Source: Nonomuraea endophytica
Lineage (GTDB): Bacteria; Actinomycetota; Actinomycetes; Streptosporangiales; Streptosporangiaceae
Length of the DNA: 64,000 bases
Assembly: GCF_014203235.1 (NCBI RefSeq)
Contig: NZ_JACHIN010000010.1
Span: forward strand, 248,001 to 312,000
Direction: 5' to 3'
Shown: in pieces, positions 25,787 through 33,649 of the stretch
Position numbering within the stretch: position 1 is the stretch's first letter
Layout: each line of letters opens with the position of its first letter
Made by a program: the position numbers and the translations under genes
The notes under the pieces: generated by a model
Databases searched by the model: none
What the model saw: the letters and a program-made list of their open reading frames with translations, nothing else
What the model was told of the DNA's origin: nothing

Positions 25787-28561
25787 ATGCAAGTGATCAT
25801 CCCTGGGGAGCGGCCCCGGTTCGGAGTCCGGCTTGTCGCCCATGCTCCCAACGGGCCCCGGCTCGGACTCCTTGGAGCGCCCCTGAGCTGGGACGCCGGG
25901 CTTCCGCTGAACGATGTGCCAAGCCTGGAGCTGACCTACACCGCCCACGCTCAAGGCGCGGCCTGGCTGCGAGAGCCGTGCGAAGTTGCGCTGGAGTACA
26001 GCGTGGACGGCGGCGCGTGGAGCGAGGCCGCCAACGGCAGGTTCCTGAGGATCAAAAGGTCAGGAGATGCGACCGACCAGACCGGCGCACAGCGATTCTC
26101 GCTGCCCGGATGGGCGTGGATGCTGCGCAAGCTCGTCCTCTACCCGTCACTCGACATGGTCGACGGCAAGCGCCAGTTCAACGCCGTCCGCGTCGGCCGC
26201 ATCCTCACCACGCTGATCGCCGAGGGGTCCGGCCGCGGAACCCTTCCCGGCCTGGTCGTGGACTTCACAGCCACGCACGACTCTGCCGGCCAGCCGTGGT
26301 CGGCAGAGCTGACGATCGGCCTGGAGCCCGGAACCGACCTCCTCCAGCTCCTCATCAACCTGTCTGAGCAGGGCGTATGCGACTGGCAGATGACCGGTCG
26401 CGTTCTGCAGGTCTACAACGAGGGCACCGCGTTGGGTCGCCAACTGGCCGCCGGACCGGCGCCGGTCGAGCTGATCCTGGGCCGCGACATCGACCAGGCC
26501 CCTGACGACGCGACGCTCGAAGACGCCGCATCGGCGATCCTCGTCGTTGGCGAGGAAGGGCTACGAGTCGAGGTCACCAACCCGGCCGCTGTCGCGCCGT
26601 GGGGCCGGTGGGAGGCATTCCAGCAGCAGGGCGGCGTCAAGGACGAGGGCACCGCCCGGCTGCTTGCTGGTCAGGCGTTGGAGCGCGCGAGCCGGGAGCG
26701 GGTGCAGTTCACCCGCCAGATCAAGCCGCAGCAGGCACGATTCCTGCCGCTGGTCGACTATCGGCCGGGCGACACCATCCGGGCGCCGGGGGAGGAGGGC
26801 AAGCCCGAGCCGCTGCGGATCCGGCAGATCACGCTGTCGCGCGGTGACGACGGCGTCGTGGGCGGCAACCTCACGCTGAACGACAGGTTCTTGGAGAGGG
26901 AGATCAAGCTCGCCCGCCAGGCCGCCGGCATTCTCAACGGCGGCGTCTCCGGCGGGGGCAACGGCGGGGATCCCGGAGGGGACAACGAGAACCGCGTCCC
27001 AGCAGCCCCGACCGGTCTCCTCGTGAACCCGGCCGCCTACCTGGATGACGAGGGATACGCCCACGGGCAGATCACCGTCTCGTGGGTCGGCGTGACCAGC
27101 GACGTCAACGGCACGCCGCTCACGGTCGACGGCTACGAGCTGGTCGGGCAGACCCCGCCGGGCACGGGCGCGATGCGCGTCCTGGCCACGACCACCGGCA
27201 CAAGCGTCAGCTACTCGCCGCTGGAGCCCAAGACTCGCTGGCAGTTCGGGGTCCGTGCCACCAACCAGGGCACGCGAGGCGTGGTCGCGGGCACGGCGGT
27301 GATCACCATCCCGGACGACGAGACGCCGCCGCCGGGCCCGTCCGCGCCGGTCGTCGACAGCCGAATCGGGATCTTCCGGATCACGTGGGACGGGTTCACC
27401 AGCGCGGGCACTGGCATGCCCACGGACTTCGCCCGCGTTTTGATCATGATGCGGGATCCGCTGGACCTCAGCGATGAGGGCCAGCAGGTCGAGTGGCTCG
27501 AACGCGCGGGCACCGCCGTGGTGCCCGGCCAGCCGTACAGCGTTGACCGGGAATTCTGGCTGGTCGCGATCGACAGGTCCGGCAATCTCAGCGGCGCATC
27601 AGCTCACGTCATGTCGCAAGCGAAACCGCTTGTGAATTCGGACATGATCGGCGAGATCATCAACGGAGCCGAGCACATCATCACCGGCTCCATCCCGGCC
27701 AACGCGAAGATAGTCGCTGGATCAATTACTGGCGGCCTCATCCAGGCGCTCGCCATCGACGCGGGGAAGATCGCCGCGAACGCCATCAGCGCCGACAAGA
27801 TCGTGGCGGGTGCGATCGACGCGGCGCATATCAAAGCCAACGCGGTCACTGCGGACAAGATCGCGGCAGGGTCCATCACCGCTGCGAAGATCGACGCCGA
27901 CGCGCTCAACGGCAAGGTCATTACCGGCCCCGTCATCCGGAGCTCGGCCACCGGGCGCAGGTTCGTTCTCGACAGCAGCACGCTCGACCTGCGGTTCTAC
28001 CCGTCCGGATCGTCGAACTACTCCCGCGTCTACGCGGAAGACTCGGGCGGCGAAGCCGCAGTGGCTATCACCACGAACACGTCGTTCTCGCAGCGGGCCG
28101 AGCTGCGAGTGAACTCGAGCCTGATCAGGCTCGGCATGATCAGTAGCGGTGGCGGACAGTCCGGCGGCGGCTTGGACATCGCCTCCAGCTACGCCCGATA
28201 CGGCTACAGCGCCGGTAGCTCCTCCACCGAGGCGTCGATCCTGTTCGACGGCGCTGGCAAATGGACCATGAAGGGCAGGGTCTGGGAGTTCACCACCTCC
28301 AGCGCCTACGAAACGATCTGCGCCGGATCAGGCGTCGTTTCCTCCGGCTACGTCGGCGTCACGATCACGTACGGACCGTATATGGCCGGCAACATGGGGC
28401 CCGTCGCGGTGGTGCGCGATGGCGCGACCACTCCGAACTTTTATTGGTGCTTGGACGCCTCCAGCCCTTCCGGGTTCTCGATCGGCTGGTCCTCTGGCGG
28501 CGGAGTCTATTCGGGCAAAGCCTTCTACTTCTGGTCCTTCCGCCACCCGGGCTCAGCGTGA
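25787..28561 (+). CDS. tail-tip protein B, paralogue of protein A
   Basis: The 924-residue protein has the same domain order as protein A and aligns with it closely up to about residue 620 (WAWMLRKLVLYP; FTATHDSAGQPWSAELTI; AVAPWGRWEAFQQQGGVKDE; VRATNQGTRGV). The collagen-like Ala/Lys/Ile repeat region (AIDAGKIAANAISADKIVAG) and the aromatic-rich C-terminus (FYWCLDASSPSGFSIGW) are its own. Divergent tips on a shared base suggest two receptor specificities. A copy of the 22-bp palindrome interrupts normal codon use at 27614-27635. Confidence 0.8.
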   Translation: MQVIIPGERPRFGVRLVAHAPNGPRLGLLGAPLSWDAGLPLNDVPSLELTYTAHAQGAAWLREPCEVALEYSVDGGAWSEAANGRFLRIKRSGDATDQTGAQRFSLPGWAWMLRKLVLYPSLDMVDGKRQFNAVRVGRILTTLIAEGSGRGTLPGLVVDFTATHDSAGQPWSAELTIGLEPGTDLLQLLINLSEQGVCDWQMTGRVLQVYNEGTALGRQLAAGPAPVELILGRDIDQAPDDATLEDAASAILVVGEEGLRVEVTNPAAVAPWGRWEAFQQQGGVKDEGTARLLAGQALERASRERVQFTRQIKPQQARFLPLVDYRPGDTIRAPGEEGKPEPLRIRQITLSRGDDGVVGGNLTLNDRFLEREIKLARQAAGILNGGVSGGGNGGDPGGDNENRVPAAPTGLLVNPAAYLDDEGYAHGQITVSWVGVTSDVNGTPLTVDGYELVGQTPPGTGAMRVLATTTGTSVSYSPLEPKTRWQFGVRATNQGTRGVVAGTAVITIPDDETPPPGPSAPVVDSRIGIFRITWDGFTSAGTGMPTDFARVLIMMRDPLDLSDEGQQVEWLERAGTAVVPGQPYSVDREFWLVAIDRSGNLSGASAHVMSQAKPLVNSDMIGEIINGAEHIITGSIPANAKIVAGSITGGLIQALAIDAGKIAANAISADKIVAGAIDAAHIKANAVTADKIAAGSITAAKIDADALNGKVITGPVIRSSATGRRFVLDSSTLDLRFYPSGSSNYSRVYAEDSGGEAAVAITTNTSFSQRAELRVNSSLIRLGMISSGGGQSGGGLDIASSYARYGYSAGSSSTEASILFDGAGKWTMKGRVWEFTTSSAYETICAGSGVVSSGYVGVTITYGPYMAGNMGPVAVVRDGATTPNFYWCLDASSPSGFSIGWSSGGGVYSGKAFYFWSFRHPGSA
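27614..27635. repeat. 22-bp palindrome copy inside tail-tip protein B
   Basis: TCGCAAGCGA, AA, CCGCTTGTGA is a near-perfect inverted repeat by itself (9-bp arms, one mismatch). It is read with the unusual codons AAA, CTT, GTG and AAT, which suggests that the DNA sequence rather than the protein is kept. Confidence 0.6.
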
Positions 28562-28603
28562 GCCGCGGGTCGGCGATTCCTGCGTGCAAGGAGCGTGAAC
28601 GCA

Positions 28604-29281
28604 TTGACGGTTGAGATGTGGAAGGTGTGGGATTCCGAGCTCGGCTACACCCCCACCGACTTCATGGAGGGCGAACAGAACGCGGCAGTTGCACCACCCC
28701 GTGATGGCGCCGACCCGCTGTGGGGTGTGAGCCGCGTCGATGAGCAAGGGCACGCCCACATCCATATCTTCCCGCACACCGCGCTGGAGTGGCGGGCTGC
28801 GGAGTACGGCATTGACCACGACGACGTGGAAACGCTCCTGGACGTGATCTTGCACGAGCCGTGGATCCCAGCACTGGATGATCCACTGGCGTTCACCGAT
28901 CCGCGGGCCGCGAAGATCTTGGCCGACATCCACGGACTGCCCACCGTCTGGACTCCAGGTGTCAGCGACGAGGTGCGCAGGCAGGCGCACCTGGAACGCA
29001 TCAACGCGGTGAAAACCCACCGCGCCAGATTGGACGCAGAGACGAAGCAGGTCCGGCAGGGTGTGGTCGACTACCTGGGCATCAGCGTGACCTTGCCGGA
29101 CGATCCGCTCGCAGCGGTTCGTGCAGCCCGCCTGGACCCCATCCGCGTCCAGGCACGGCAGCTCGCGGTGGCCCGCAACCGTGACCGCGGTCAAGGGTTC
29201 ACACCTGTCACGATCACGTCGAAGCCAGCCATGACCTTCGCGGGCCGTAAGCCATGGTCGGGCGTGGAGGTGAGCGGGTGA
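28604..29281 (+). CDS. phage protein of unknown function
   Basis: The product has about 225 residues. AAGGAG precedes GTG 28595 by only 1 nt and TTG 28604 by about 10 nt, so TTG 28604 is the better start. The N-terminal part is rich in acidic and aromatic residues (WDSELGYTPTDFMEGEQNAA); the C-terminal half is charged and helical (RRQAHLERINAVKTHRARLD). It lies after the tail tips and before the lysis genes, where actinophages place small tail or unknown genes. Confidence 0.65.
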   Translation: MTVEMWKVWDSELGYTPTDFMEGEQNAAVAPPRDGADPLWGVSRVDEQGHAHIHIFPHTALEWRAAEYGIDHDDVETLLDVILHEPWIPALDDPLAFTDPRAAKILADIHGLPTVWTPGVSDEVRRQAHLERINAVKTHRARLDAETKQVRQGVVDYLGISVTLPDDPLAAVRAARLDPIRVQARQLAVARNRDRGQGFTPVTITSKPAMTFAGRKPWSGVEVSG

Positions 29282-29670
29282 CGGGCATCCTCTGGCTGGA
29301 CCTCTTCGTCACCGTCACGATCGTCGGCGGTGCCCTCGGACTCCTCGCGCGAGCAGTGACCGGCCTGGCTCGCCGACTGCGTCGTCTGTCGCACTTCTTG
29401 GATGATTGGAACGGTGAGGAAGCGCGGCCCGGCGTGCCGTTCAGGCCGGGTTTCGCCGAACGGGTGGCGCTGATCGAGGCGGAGCTCAAGCCCAATCACG
29501 GCTCCTCACTGCGTGATGCGATCAACAGGGTCGAGCAGGGAGTGCGCCGAGTCGAGGACGGACTGGCTTCCCACCTTCAGCAGCACCGCGAGGCACTGCT
29601 ACCGGTCGAGCGCCTACGCGGGGGAGCCGGAGCGGGCGAGACGGCGGAAGGTACGCCTCCTCCCGAATGA
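29278..29670 (+). CDS. membrane-anchored phage protein (DUF2746-like)
   Basis: GTG 29278 overlaps the previous stop (GTGA). The 130-residue product has one N-terminal membrane helix (ILWLDLFVTVTIVGGALGLL) and a cytosolic part with FLDDWNGEEARPGVPFRPGF, ending in a coiled coil. This matches the DUF2746-type small proteins next to actinophage lysis genes. It may assist the holin. Confidence 0.7.
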   Translation: MTGILWLDLFVTVTIVGGALGLLARAVTGLARRLRRLSHFLDDWNGEEARPGVPFRPGFAERVALIEAELKPNHGSSLRDAINRVEQGVRRVEDGLASHLQQHREALLPVERLRGGAGAGETAEGTPPPE

Positions 29671-29804
29671 CGATCTTTCCGACAGACGGCGGCGTTCTCG
29701 TTGTGCCCGCTGTCCTCCCTATTCATGTACCGACCTCGGCGTTCGGGCTCACCGTCGCCGAGTGGCTTCTCCTCGACCCCGTACAGGAGGTGAGCAATGT
29801 CTGA
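29667..29804 (+). CDS. possible 45-aa protein
   Basis: ATG 29667 overlaps the previous stop (ATGA). The frame (TIFPTDGGVLVVPAVLPIHV, then FGLTVAEWLLLDPVQEVSNV) is hydrophobic in part and overlaps the next gene by 8 bp. Coupling favours translation, but third-position GC is only moderate and no family is recognised. Confidence 0.35.
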   Translation: MTIFPTDGGVLVVPAVLPIHVPTSAFGLTVAEWLLLDPVQEVSNV

Positions 29805-29967
29805 ACCGACCGAGGAACAGCTCGTGGCCGCGGGCGTGGACCTGAGGCCATGGGGCCCGACAGAGCCTGACGAAGAGCAGGTGCTGCGCGGCCTGGGCTA
29901 CGTCCTCAACCCGCTGACCGGCACCTACGAAGGCGACCCCCACGACGAGGACGGAGCACCCGAATGA
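29797..29967 (+). CDS. small acidic phage protein, 56 aa
   Basis: ATG 29797 lies behind a strong AGGAGGTG. The product (EEQLVAAGVDLRPWGPTEPD, then LGYVLNPLTGTYEGDPHDED) is acidic and ends at an ATGA overlap with the endolysin gene. Strong ribosome-binding site and double coupling make it a likely real gene. Function unknown. Confidence 0.65.
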   Translation: MSEPTEEQLVAAGVDLRPWGPTEPDEEQVLRGLGYVLNPLTGTYEGDPHDEDGAPE

Positions 29968-30731
29968 GCGTCAACGCCATGTTGGCCGCCGCCCGCGCGA
30001 CCCTCGGTACGCAGGGCCGGCCGAACGGCATCACCCGCGCGTACGCTACCCGGCACGGCGCTGCCTTCCTCACCGCGCCCTGGTGCAACATGAGCGTGAC
30101 CGAGTGGGCGCGACGCTCCAGCAACGCCCCGGCGGTGCTGCCCCGCGGTGACCGGGCCTACACGGTCTGGCACGCGCAAGACGGCAAGGAACTGCGCCGG
30201 TGGTTTGCGGGCACGGCCGACAACCTCCGCAAGCACGCCCGGCCAGGCGCGATCGTGTTCTTCGACTGGTCCGGCACCAACACCATCGGCGCCATCGACC
30301 ACGTCGGAATCGTCGAGCGAAACCTGGGCGACGGCAGAATCCAGACCATCGAAGGAAACACTGGCGACGCCTGCCGCCGTCGTGTCCGATCCGCAAGCGT
30401 TATCGCTGGCTTCTGGTGCCCGCCGTACGAGGAGCCCACCAAACCCTCCCAGCCCAAGCCGAAGCCCGAACGCGACTGGATGGAGGAGATCGTGAAGAAG
30501 CTGCCCGCCCTCTACTACGACGGCGACAAGCCGCTCACCGGCTGGCACGTCAAGACCCTGACCTGCCTGCTGGAGGCCCGCGGCTACCCCGTACCGACGA
30601 CGGTGGATGGCACCGTCTTCACCCGACACCACGACAAGCAGCTACGCGAGTTCCAGAAGGCCGCCGGTCTCAGTGGCGAGGCCGGCCGGACCGGCACCCG
30701 CACGTGGGCAGCGCTGCTCAAGGTCGCCTGA
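29964..30731 (+). CDS. endolysin: CHAP amidase/endopeptidase plus peptidoglycan-binding domain
   Basis: The 255-residue lysin has an N-terminal CHAP-type domain with catalytic Cys41 (APWCNM), His113 (IDHVGIVE) and Glu130/Asn132 (IEGNTGD). A KPSQPKPKPE linker near residues 160-170 leads to a C-terminal peptidoglycan-binding domain of about 80 residues (LPALYYDGDKPLTGWHVKTL, then FQKAAGLSGEAG). It has no signal peptide, so release needs a holin, which follows downstream. One palindrome copy lies at 30391-30412. Confidence 0.85.
   Translation: MSVNAMLAAARATLGTQGRPNGITRAYATRHGAAFLTAPWCNMSVTEWARRSSNAPAVLPRGDRAYTVWHAQDGKELRRWFAGTADNLRKHARPGAIVFFDWSGTNTIGAIDHVGIVERNLGDGRIQTIEGNTGDACRRRVRSASVIAGFWCPPYEEPTKPSQPKPKPERDWMEEIVKKLPALYYDGDKPLTGWHVKTLTCLLEARGYPVPTTVDGTVFTRHHDKQLREFQKAAGLSGEAGRTGTRTWAALLKVA
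30391..30412. repeat. 22-bp palindrome copy inside the endolysin gene
   Basis: CCGCAAGCGT, TA, TCGCTGGCTT matches 15 of 20 arm positions. Read as Ser-Ala-Ser-Val-Ile-Ala-Gly, it is almost identical in bases and frame to the copy at 19604-19625, although the two proteins are unrelated. Confidence 0.45.
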
Positions 30732-30894
30732 CATAGACCAGAACGGCAACGCCGCCCAAGCCCCCCCAGCCCAAGCCCTGGACGGACGACTGGACCAGCC
30801 CCGAAGACGCCCTCGGCGACGAGCCGACCGAGCAGCGCGTGCCAGGCCTGATCGATGAGGCGAACTAGGCACCGCTCTGCCCGCCCGCTCTACC

Positions 30895-30920
30895 GCCCCG
30901 CAGGTCGCGGGGCTTCGCAT
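30895..30920 (+). terminator. hairpin between endolysin and holin genes
   Basis: GCCCCGC (30895-30901) and GCGGGGC (30907-30913) form a perfect 7-bp stem with a 5-nt loop, followed by TTCGCATTTC. The same TTTCGCATTTC tail follows the hairpin after the capsid gene. It would be a weak terminator or attenuator. Confidence 0.5.
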
Positions 30921-30934
30921 TTCTAGGAGTGATC

Positions 30935-31201
30935 ATGTTTCATCAGTGGCTTCTCAGCCTGTGGCGCACCGTCGTGCCGTCGCTCGTCGGAGGCATCCTC
31001 GGGTGGCTCGCCCTTCGCGGCATCGCCATCGAGGGCGTTACTGCCGAGCAGATCAGCGCTGGCGCGGTCGTGCTCGGCACCGGCCTGTACTACGGCGTCT
31101 TTCGGGCTCTGGAGCAGCGCTGGCCCGCTCTTGGCATCCTGCTTGGATCTACCAAGACCCCCACCTACGCGCAGCGTCAGCCGTACGACTACTCGCGCTG
31201 A
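30935..31201 (+). CDS. holin-like small membrane protein
   Basis: ATG 30935 follows CTAGGAGTGATC. The 88-residue protein has two predicted membrane segments (TVVPSLVGGILGWLALRGIA and AGAVVLGTGLYYGVFRAL) with a charged tail. The size, topology and place directly after the endolysin are those of phage holins. It would form the inner-membrane lesion that releases the lysin. Confidence 0.75.
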   Translation: MFHQWLLSLWRTVVPSLVGGILGWLALRGIAIEGVTAEQISAGAVVLGTGLYYGVFRALEQRWPALGILLGSTKTPTYAQRQPYDYSR

Positions 31202-31216
31202 TCGGCACCCGGCTTG

Positions 31217-31259
31217 AAGCCCCCGTCAACCCGATTTCGGGTTGACGGGGGCTTCTTTT
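31217..31259 (+). terminator. strong bidirectional terminator at the end of the late operon
   Basis: A 17-bp perfect stem (31217-31233 with 31238-31254; arms start AAGCCCCCG and end GGGGGCTT) with an ATTT loop is followed by CTTTT. It ends the prophage late transcripts and also faces the convergent operon starting at 32524. Confidence 0.9.
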
Positions 31260-31265
31260 GAATGC

Positions 31266-32192
31266 TCATTCGGAACTGGAGCTACCCGTCTGGCTTCGCC
31301 GTTTCACGCTTACCCCCCAGCGCTTCCGGAGCCACTCGACGCTGGCGTAAAAAGTGACGACTCCCGGCAGGGCCCAGAAGATGCTACCCCAGCCCTGCTG
31401 AAGGAAGACGTTGACGGCGGCCAGGGCCATGAGGGGACCGAGCAGCCCCCAAGTCCGCCATTCGGATCTTAGGATCCAGCAGGCCAGGCGATAAGAGCGA
31501 AATATACGAGGCTCGCCGGGGGCCAGCAGCGACGCCCGCAACGCCCACACATGGGAGAGTTGGCGAACCGCATACATGACCCGAGATCGGCGGTCAGCTT
31601 CGGCATCGGAGAGGTTTCGGAGCTCCGCCTGGAACTCCCGGCGGTAGCGGGTACGGTGCTGGCAAGGAAGTAGCAGCACATTCAACTCGATGAGAAGCCC
31701 CGCGATTCTGCTCGTCCGCTGGACTTGGAGTTTGGCGTCCAATTGTGCGGCGGTATCGAGGCAGGACATTATGCGTTGGGCTTCCTTGGTAGCCCTGCCC
31801 AGGTCGCGGGACCGGACGATGCCGTGGGAGCGGCCGATGCTGTGGAAGCGCTCTTGGTTGCGAGCGAGGTCGCGGGCGCGGGCGAGGTCGTGGGCGAGGG
31901 TGCGGGCGCGGGCAGGGTCGCGGGGCAGGACGGGGGGGCGGTCGAAGTAGGGGTCGCGGTTGCGGGCGAGGACGGGGTCGCGGGCGAGGTCGCGGGCGAG
32001 GTTGCGAGCGAGGTCGCGAGCGCGGGCGAGGACACGGGCGCGGACGTAGTCGTGGTTGTCTCTGAAGTCGCGGGCCCTGGCGCGGGCGAGGTAGAGAGCT
32101 AGATTGTTGGCGCGGGTACGCGCCTCATCGATGGCATTCTCACGGACACGAAAGAGTTCCTCGGTGGACTGAGTCCGTAGGCGGATTCTCAC
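31266..32192 (-). CDS. membrane protein with Arg/Asp-rich repeats
   Basis: The 308-residue product starts at GTG 32192, overlapping the PadR stop (GTGA); a longer frame to 32234 would overlap the regulator. Residues about 35-115 are a low-complexity repeat of units such as LARARDLARN and DLARDPVLAR. A helical middle follows, then two membrane segments (LLGPLMALAAVNVFL, and IFWALPGVVTFYASVEW) and a basic tail. Similar DLARDLARD-type repeats occur in actinobacterial NACHT/STAND proteins, but no NTPase motif is visible here. It is co-transcribed with the PadR regulator. Function unknown. Confidence 0.65.
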   Translation of the reverse strand: MRIRLRTQSTEELFRVRENAIDEARTRANNLALYLARARARDFRDNHDYVRARVLARARDLARNLARDLARDPVLARNRDPYFDRPPVLPRDPARARTLAHDLARARDLARNQERFHSIGRSHGIVRSRDLGRATKEAQRIMSCLDTAAQLDAKLQVQRTSRIAGLLIELNVLLLPCQHRTRYRREFQAELRNLSDAEADRRSRVMYAVRQLSHVWALRASLLAPGEPRIFRSYRLACWILRSEWRTWGLLGPLMALAAVNVFLQQGWGSIFWALPGVVTFYASVEWLRKRWGVSVKRRSQTGSSSSE

Positions 32193-32524
32193 GCAGCGCC
32201 TCCGCGCTGTGGCATGATCCAGCCGGGCAGCCATGGGGCTTTGGTCCTGGCATGGGCGAGTGCTTCGCGAGCGCGGTCAGCGCCGTCCGGGCTGAGCCGG
32301 TAGTAGCGGCGCAGAGGTCGTCCCGCTTCGCGGGGATCGAGGTCTTCCCAATGGGACTCCAGCCAGCCGAGTCCTTCGAATCGGGCGAGGATGGCGTGGA
32401 TCGTGCCCGGTTGAAGTCCTGCTGCCTGGGCGATCTCCAGCCCGTACATCTCGCGTGCCGGATCTTGGAGGAGCGCCCGGAGGACAAGCTGGGTGGGGAT
32501 GGTCATCTTCGGGGGACTACCCAT
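32189..32524 (-). CDS. PadR-family transcriptional regulator
   Basis: The 111-residue protein has the PadR winged helix (IPTQLVLRALLQDPAREMYG, PGTIHAILARFEGLGWLE, RPLRRYYRLSPDGADRAREA). ATG 32524 is the likely start, giving a nearly leaderless mRNA; ATG 32506 is an alternative. An inverted repeat sits directly upstream, suggesting autoregulation. The product would control itself and the coupled membrane protein gene. PadR proteins often respond to small lipophilic compounds. Confidence 0.85.
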   Translation of the reverse strand: MGSPPKMTIPTQLVLRALLQDPAREMYGLEIAQAAGLQPGTIHAILARFEGLGWLESHWEDLDPREAGRPLRRYYRLSPDGADRAREALAHARTKAPWLPGWIMPQRGGAA

Positions 32525-32525
32525 G

Positions 32526-32543
32526 CCCTAATTCTAACTAGGG
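32526..32543. promoter_or_regulatory. PadR operator/promoter candidate
   Basis: CCCTA (32526-32530) and TAGGG (32539-32543) are inverted around eight A/T-rich bases, 1 bp from the PadR start. The AT-rich centre (minus strand GTTAGAAT) could serve as a -10 region of a leaderless promoter. Confidence 0.5.
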
Positions 32544-32639
32544 TGAGGGCTCGGCGCGCAGAATTCTGCGGCTCCCGGGCGAGTACGTGCGCGATACAGC
32601 GCCGCGACTCGCGTCCGTCCTGAGCTCGTTCAGGCCGAG

Positions 32640-32696
32640 GTATGGCGAAAGGCCCAGTCCTCCTCATCGCGAGGAGAACCGGGCCTTTCGCCATAC
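32640..32696. terminator. long bidirectional hairpin
   Basis: Two 26-bp arms (32640-32665 and 32671-32696; both contain GGCGAAAGGCCC or its complement) pair with two mismatches around ATCGC. It directly follows the stop of the minus-strand frame ending at 32701. It is one of the longest hairpins in the window. Confidence 0.7.
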
Positions 32697-32700
32697 TCTG

Positions 32701-32838
32701 CTACTTCCGGAGGAACGCGTTCACCACCATCGGGAGGCTCGCGTCGAGGCCCGCGATGTTGAGTACGTCCGCGTCGTTCGGGTCTTTACGCGTGACCGTA
32801 TGCGCGTCGCATCCCGAATTGTGTGTGAATCTGGACAA
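32701..32838 (-). pseudogene. short coding remnant before the long hairpin
   Basis: A minus-strand frame encodes VTRKDPNDADVLNIAGLDAS followed by LPMVVNAFLRK, with very strong GC third positions, and stops at 32701 just before the hairpin. Only a TTG (32838) without ribosome-binding site is available as start. The frame is the same as that of the upstream CYTH gene after its stop. It looks like the 3' end of a lost gene rather than a working one, but a small peptide cannot be excluded. Confidence 0.4.
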
Positions 32839-32889
32839 GGCTTGGGGCGGCCCCAGCGAGCTGATGACCGCCCCAGTGTGAGGAGGAGC

Positions 32890-33453
32890 TCAAATGGCCG
32901 GGTGGAGGCCCAGCGTCATATGCGGGTATCCCGCGTTGATCCGCTCCCCGAGCTCGATGTCGAGGCTCGCGATGAACGTGGTGATCGCAGCTGTGGCTTG
33001 CTCGACGCTGTCGGCATGGCCCTTGAACTCGAACTCGACGAAGTTGCCGAGGCCGGCCACGGTGTCGAAGGCGACCGCGATGCCGTCCAGGTGCCACTCC
33101 TCCCGGGTCTTGTCCACGACTGTCAGCTTGGTGAAGTCGAGGGATTGGAGGGTGTGCCGGACGGCGTCAGCATCGGAGATGCGGCTCTCGTACTCGTCGC
33201 AGTGCGTCTTGATCTTCGCTTCCAGCGGGTACCACCGCTTGAAGTTGAGGGAGGCGTTCCCCTCCTCCTCCCGGATGCGTAGCCACTCGGAGATGACCTC
33301 GCCTTCGAGGAAGTCCTTGTGCGGCGCGTTGAAGTAGGTGTCGACCTGCCGGGAGGACTGCCCGGCCTTGGCGCCCCGCTCTGTGAGGGTGGCCTTCAGG
33401 TCCTCCACCGGGCTGAGGAGGCGGAACTTCTGCTCGACCTCGGTGTACTCCAT
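32890..33453 (-). CDS. CYTH-domain protein (class IV adenylyl cyclase/thiamine triphosphatase-like)
   Basis: The 187-residue protein begins with the CYTH signature EVEQKFRL (ExExK-like) and continues with QVDTYFNAP, EWLRIREEEGNASLNFKRW and FVEFEFKGHA, the charged strands that line the triphosphate tunnel. Members hydrolyse or cyclise triphosphorylated nucleotides or thiamine triphosphate with divalent metal. ATG 33453 follows AGGAGCAG. It lies 196 bp downstream of the graspetide methyltransferase on the same strand. A link to that pathway is only positional. Confidence 0.8.
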   Translation of the reverse strand: MEYTEVEQKFRLLSPVEDLKATLTERGAKAGQSSRQVDTYFNAPHKDFLEGEVISEWLRIREEEGNASLNFKRWYPLEAKIKTHCDEYESRISDADAVRHTLQSLDFTKLTVVDKTREEWHLDGIAVAFDTVAGLGNFVEFEFKGHADSVEQATAAITTFIASLDIELGERINAGYPHMTLGLHPAI

Positions 33454-33649
33454 GATCTGCTCCTATCGGGTGTGTACGGCCGGGGAGGGGTGCTGCGCCA
33501 GCATGACGCGAAGAGGCTCGGTGAGGTGCCTGATCGTCGATGTGCTCGGCGCTCAAGAAACTGCGAAGAGCGTCGATGTCCCGGCCGTGTGGTCGGCGAC
33601 GGTGTCTGCGTCCTGCCTCGCCGCCTGCAGCTCGCCCTGGGCGCCTTGA

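Noticed and set aside
30738-30868. Frame after the endolysin (KPPQPKPWTDDWTSPEDALG...)
   Set aside because: It is protein-like but follows an in-frame TAG and has no start. It may be a remnant, but cannot be supported as a gene.
33167-33556. Overlapping minus-strand frame across the CYTH gene
   Set aside because: It is a shadow of the CYTH gene with Arg/Pro-rich composition and no ribosome-binding site.
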